Shown piece by piece: positions 11,523 through 13,142 of a stretch of DNA of 13,142 nucleotides. The position numbers were made by a program, and so were the translations under genes. Under the pieces are notes generated by a model. It was not told where the DNA came from. It was given only the letters and a program-made list of their open reading frames with translations, and made no database searches. Source of the DNA: JAAEQG01 sp023133475 (GTDB taxonomy: Bacteria; Planctomycetota; Phycisphaerae; UBA1845); contig DAOVLE010000149.1 in the NCBI GenBank assembly GCA_030631415.1, positions 1 to 13,142 of the forward strand. Reading direction: 5' to 3'. Within the stretch, counting starts at the first letter, position 1. Each line of letters begins with the position of its first letter.

Positions 11523-12506
11523 ATGGCTGCTTCTCTGGTGATTCCCGGTCGAGATGCTTCCCGCACAATCCGGCAGTGCCTGGAAGCTGTTGCCCCGCTT
11601 TTGGGGCATGGCGGCTTGGAGGAAATCATCTTTGTGGACGACGGCTCCGTTGACGAGACCGCCGATATCGTCAAGCAGTTCCCGGTACGATACATTTTGG
11701 GCAAGGGTGCGGGACCCGGCTCGGCGCGGAACATCGGGTGGCGGGCGGCCAAGAGTCCGATAATATGGTTTATCGACTCCGATTGCGTTGCGGAACCGGA
11801 TGTACTGGAACGCTTGCTGCCGCATCTCGACGATCCGCAAGTGGGTGGGGTGAGCGGCAGCTATGGCAATATGGAGGAGGAGTCGCTGCTGGCCTGCTTG
11901 ATCCACGAGGAGATTGTCGAGCGGCACTTGGGTATGCCCCAGCGGGTCAACTTCCTCGCCACGTTCAATGTGGCCTACCGCAAATCGGTGTTGGAAGAGG
12001 TGGGCGGGTTTAACGAGCGTTTCCTCAAAGGGCAGGACGCAGAATTGTCCTGGCGGGTGTTGGAAGCCGGGCATCAGTTGGCTTTCGAGGTGACCTCGCG
12101 CGTCAAGCACTTTCATCCGGTGTCCTGGCGTTCTTACCTGCGCACTCAGCGTCAACAGGGGTATTGGCGGGTGTTCCTGCATCTGACCCATCGCGGGCAC
12201 GCCGCCGGGGACTCCTACAGCAGTTTCGTTGACCATGCCCAACCGCCGTTGGCAATGCTGATATTGGCCTTTTTGCCGTTGTTGTGCTTTTCGGTGACCT
12301 GCCGGGTTCCGCCGGTGCTGGTGGCATTGCTTATTGTTGCGCAGGGGCCTATGACCTGGAAACTGGTTCGGCGCACCCGCCGGGTTCGCTATTTGGGTTT
12401 TGCGTTTATGAGTTTTGCTCGAGCGTTCTGGCGCGGGATTGGATTGTCGATGGGCACTCTGGCAGCGCTGCGCCGCGGCCGGGGCAGCAGCACCTGGAAA
12501 CCATGA
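11523..12506 (+). CDS. Family 2 (GT-A) glycosyltransferase
   Basis: 327 residues from the ATG at 11523, chosen because GGAG (11513-11516) is well spaced and the product starts directly with the nucleotide-binding strand (SLVIPGRDASRTIRQCL). The open frame continues upstream to 11436, but that part is repeat sequence. Motifs: EEIIFVDDGSVDET (39-42 DDGS), GPGSARNIGW (65-73), FIDSDC (DxD at 85-87, metal and nucleotide-sugar binding), FNVAYRKSVLEEVGGFNE (148-165), and GQDAELSWRVLEAG (170-183, acceptor-activating acid near D172). Two hydrophobic segments at about 243-260 and 263-277 suggest membrane attachment at the C-terminus. It transfers a sugar from a nucleotide-sugar, probably to a surface polysaccharide or lipid; donor and acceptor cannot be read from sequence. 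Palindromic repeats flank both ends. Confidence 0.9.
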   Translation: MAASLVIPGRDASRTIRQCLEAVAPLLGHGGLEEIIFVDDGSVDETADIVKQFPVRYILGKGAGPGSARNIGWRAAKSPIIWFIDSDCVAEPDVLERLLPHLDDPQVGGVSGSYGNMEEESLLACLIHEEIVERHLGMPQRVNFLATFNVAYRKSVLEEVGGFNERFLKGQDAELSWRVLEAGHQLAFEVTSRVKHFHPVSWRSYLRTQRQQGYWRVFLHLTHRGHAAGDSYSSFVDHAQPPLAMLILAFLPLLCFSVTCRVPPVLVALLIVAQGPMTWKLVRRTRRVRYLGFAFMSFARAFWRGIGLSMGTLAALRRGRGSSTWKP

Positions 12507-12520
12507 AAAAGGTATCAAAT

Positions 12521-12561
12521 GTAGGGTGGGTGGAACCTCGCGGAGCGAGGTGGAACCCACC
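12521..12561. repeat. GTAGGGTGGG nested palindrome (forward orientation)
   Basis: GTAG; outer arms GGTGGGT (12525-12531) and ACCCACC (12555-12561); inner arms ACCTCGC (12535-12541) and GCGAGGT (12545-12551); the three spacers are all GGA. It is the exact inverse of the core at 11454-11490, on the other side of the glycosyltransferase gene, so the gene is bracketed by inverted copies. Confidence 0.93.
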
Positions 12562-12576
12562 ATTCAGGGACGAGTT

Positions 12577-12633
12577 GTAGGGCGGGTTCTACCCGCCTTC
12601 CCAATGCGGCGTGGCGGGTGGAACCCGCCCTAC
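12577..12633. repeat. GTAGGGCGGG inverted pair
   Basis: GTAG, hairpin GGCGGGT-TCT-ACCCGCC (12581-12597), a 15-nt spacer, hairpin GGCGGGT-GGA-ACCCGCC (12613-12629), CTAC. It matches the element at 10759-10815 in layout. Confidence 0.92.
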
Positions 12634-12742
12634 ATCTGCATTTGGACTTATTGGCCGGCGCGGTGGGTTGCCGATATAAGTATTATTGGTAGTATACTGG
12701 GCTTTCGCGCGGCCACATTATCGGTGTGGGCGAAAGGCGGCG

Positions 12743-12772
12743 TTGACAATACGGCGCGAAGGCACATAAAAT
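12743..12772 (+). promoter_or_regulatory. Sigma70-like promoter of the efflux operon
   Basis: TTGACA at 12743-12748 (perfect) and TAAAAT at 12767-12772 (five of six), 18 nt apart. Start expected near 12779, giving a leader of about 180 nt before the adaptor gene. The remaining sequence 12634-12742 shows nothing. Confidence 0.7.
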
Positions 12773-12801
12773 ACCACGGGTGCAGAGCTTGAGGGGAAAG
12801 A

Positions 12802-12948
12802 GTGCACAGCCCGGGGAAGTGGGTTTTGTCACGGATGGCGGCGGTGGGTGCGAGCACACACACGCTCAAGGGAGTTTTGCCCAGAGTAACCAGCCTTCAG
12901 ATTCCCGGCGGGTGTGAAACAACCCTTTTAATTTCTCGTTTTGGATAG
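12802..12948 (+). CDS. Possible 48-codon leader ORF upstream of the efflux adaptor
   Basis: GTG start at 12802 with GAGGGGAAAG directly before it, inside the mRNA predicted from the promoter at 12743. The product begins MHSPGKWVLSRMAAVGASTH and matches nothing I recognise. The stop TAG (12946-12948) is 11 nt before the adaptor ATG, so translational coupling is possible. It could equally be a chance frame. Confidence 0.3.
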   Translation: MHSPGKWVLSRMAAVGASTHTLKGVLPRVTSLQIPGGCETTLLISRFG

Positions 12949-12959
12949 TGCGACGTTCC

Positions 12960-13142
12960 ATGGAAAAGCTCCGGGGGTTTCTTAATATCTGTATTTGTGT
13001 CGGCGTGCTGGGATTTGCGCTGGCTGGGCTGAACTGGCTGATGGCCACCAAACCCTTGCCCGAGCGCCACAGCCGATCCAACTCCGCCCCACGCGTCGAG
13101 GTCCGGGCGGTTGAGCCGGTGGTCTTCGACGCCCCTATCGTC
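12960..13142 (+). CDS. RND efflux periplasmic adaptor (membrane fusion protein), 5' part only
   Basis: The first 61 codons are present and the frame is open at the window end. The product starts with MEKLRGFLNICICVGVLGFA, an uncleaved signal or membrane anchor (about residues 7-28), then LNWLMATKPLPERHS and a basic, Pro-rich linker, then PRVEVRAVEPVVFDAPIV. That last segment is the typical entry into the beta-barrel of HlyD/AcrA-type adaptors (VEVxxVxPxxxxxPI). Adaptors join an inner-membrane RND pump to an outer-membrane channel; the pump gene would be expected next, beyond the window. The ribosome site is weak (GGATAG). Confidence 0.75.
   Translation, partial: MEKLRGFLNICICVGVLGFALAGLNWLMATKPLPERHSRSNSAPRVEVRAVEPVVFDAPIV

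Noticed and set aside
11322..12561. Glycosyltransferase gene as cargo of a composite transposon
   Set aside because: It is bracketed by inverted palindromes, but these are short dispersed elements found elsewhere in the window. I see no transposase or target-site duplication.
11370..12563. Minus-strand ORF of 397 codons opposite the glycosyltransferase
   Set aside because: Its ends consist of palindromic repeats (VGSTSLREVPPT-like and GGTSRSEVEPTN) and it is antisense to a clear GT2 gene.

Overview
The window looks like a chromosomal segment from a GC-rich planctomycete, most likely of the Phycisphaerae type (inference). Three things point there: two secreted proteins end in type I dockerin repeats, the longer one carries the Cys-rich DCNTN / GVPDECD-like stretch common in Phycisphaerae surface proteins, and many GC-rich palindromic repeats fill the gaps between genes. 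No phage or insertion-sequence gene is visible.

Layout. 1-165: nested palindromes. 166-1077 (+): secreted dockerin protein of unknown role. 1078-1370: repeat mosaic between convergent genes. 1371-5165 (-): 1264-residue secreted DUF4091/GH123-like protein with an internal LamG domain and a C-terminal dockerin. 5487-5559 (+): canonical tRNA-Val(UAC). 5711-6215 (-): toxin-antitoxin-like pair (DUF4258 toxin, YgiT-type zinc-finger antitoxin) behind a promoter that should give a leaderless toxin mRNA. 6398-7588 (-): slipin/SPFH protein with three copies of its N-terminal module, followed by an intrinsic terminator. 7960-9191 (-): tRNA-like genes. tRNA-His(GUG) is nearly canonical, but the Arg-like, Leu-like and Trp-like sequences each break rules of tRNA structure. 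Among them lies a promoter-to-terminator unit of about 340 nt with no recognised product. 9380-10642 (-): AmmeMemoRadiSam radical SAM enzyme with a Tat-like N-terminus. 10643-11061: repeats. 11062-11292 (+): small unknown protein. 11523-12506 (+): family 2 glycosyltransferase. 12743-13142 (+): consensus-like promoter, a possible 48-codon leader ORF, and the first 61 codons of an RND-efflux periplasmic adaptor that runs off the window.

How it fits together. The two dockerin proteins and the glycosyltransferase suggest extracellular or surface polysaccharide work; the other genes look independent housekeeping or accessory units. No single multi-gene pathway spans the window. The strongest leads for something undescribed are the cluster of aberrant tRNA-like genes with real promoter signals, the orphan transcription unit at 8501-8871 with a possible terminator/antiterminator switch, the multi-stem structure at 8322-8418, and the palindromic repeats, whose copies covary and supply coding sequence to the ends of neighbouring genes.
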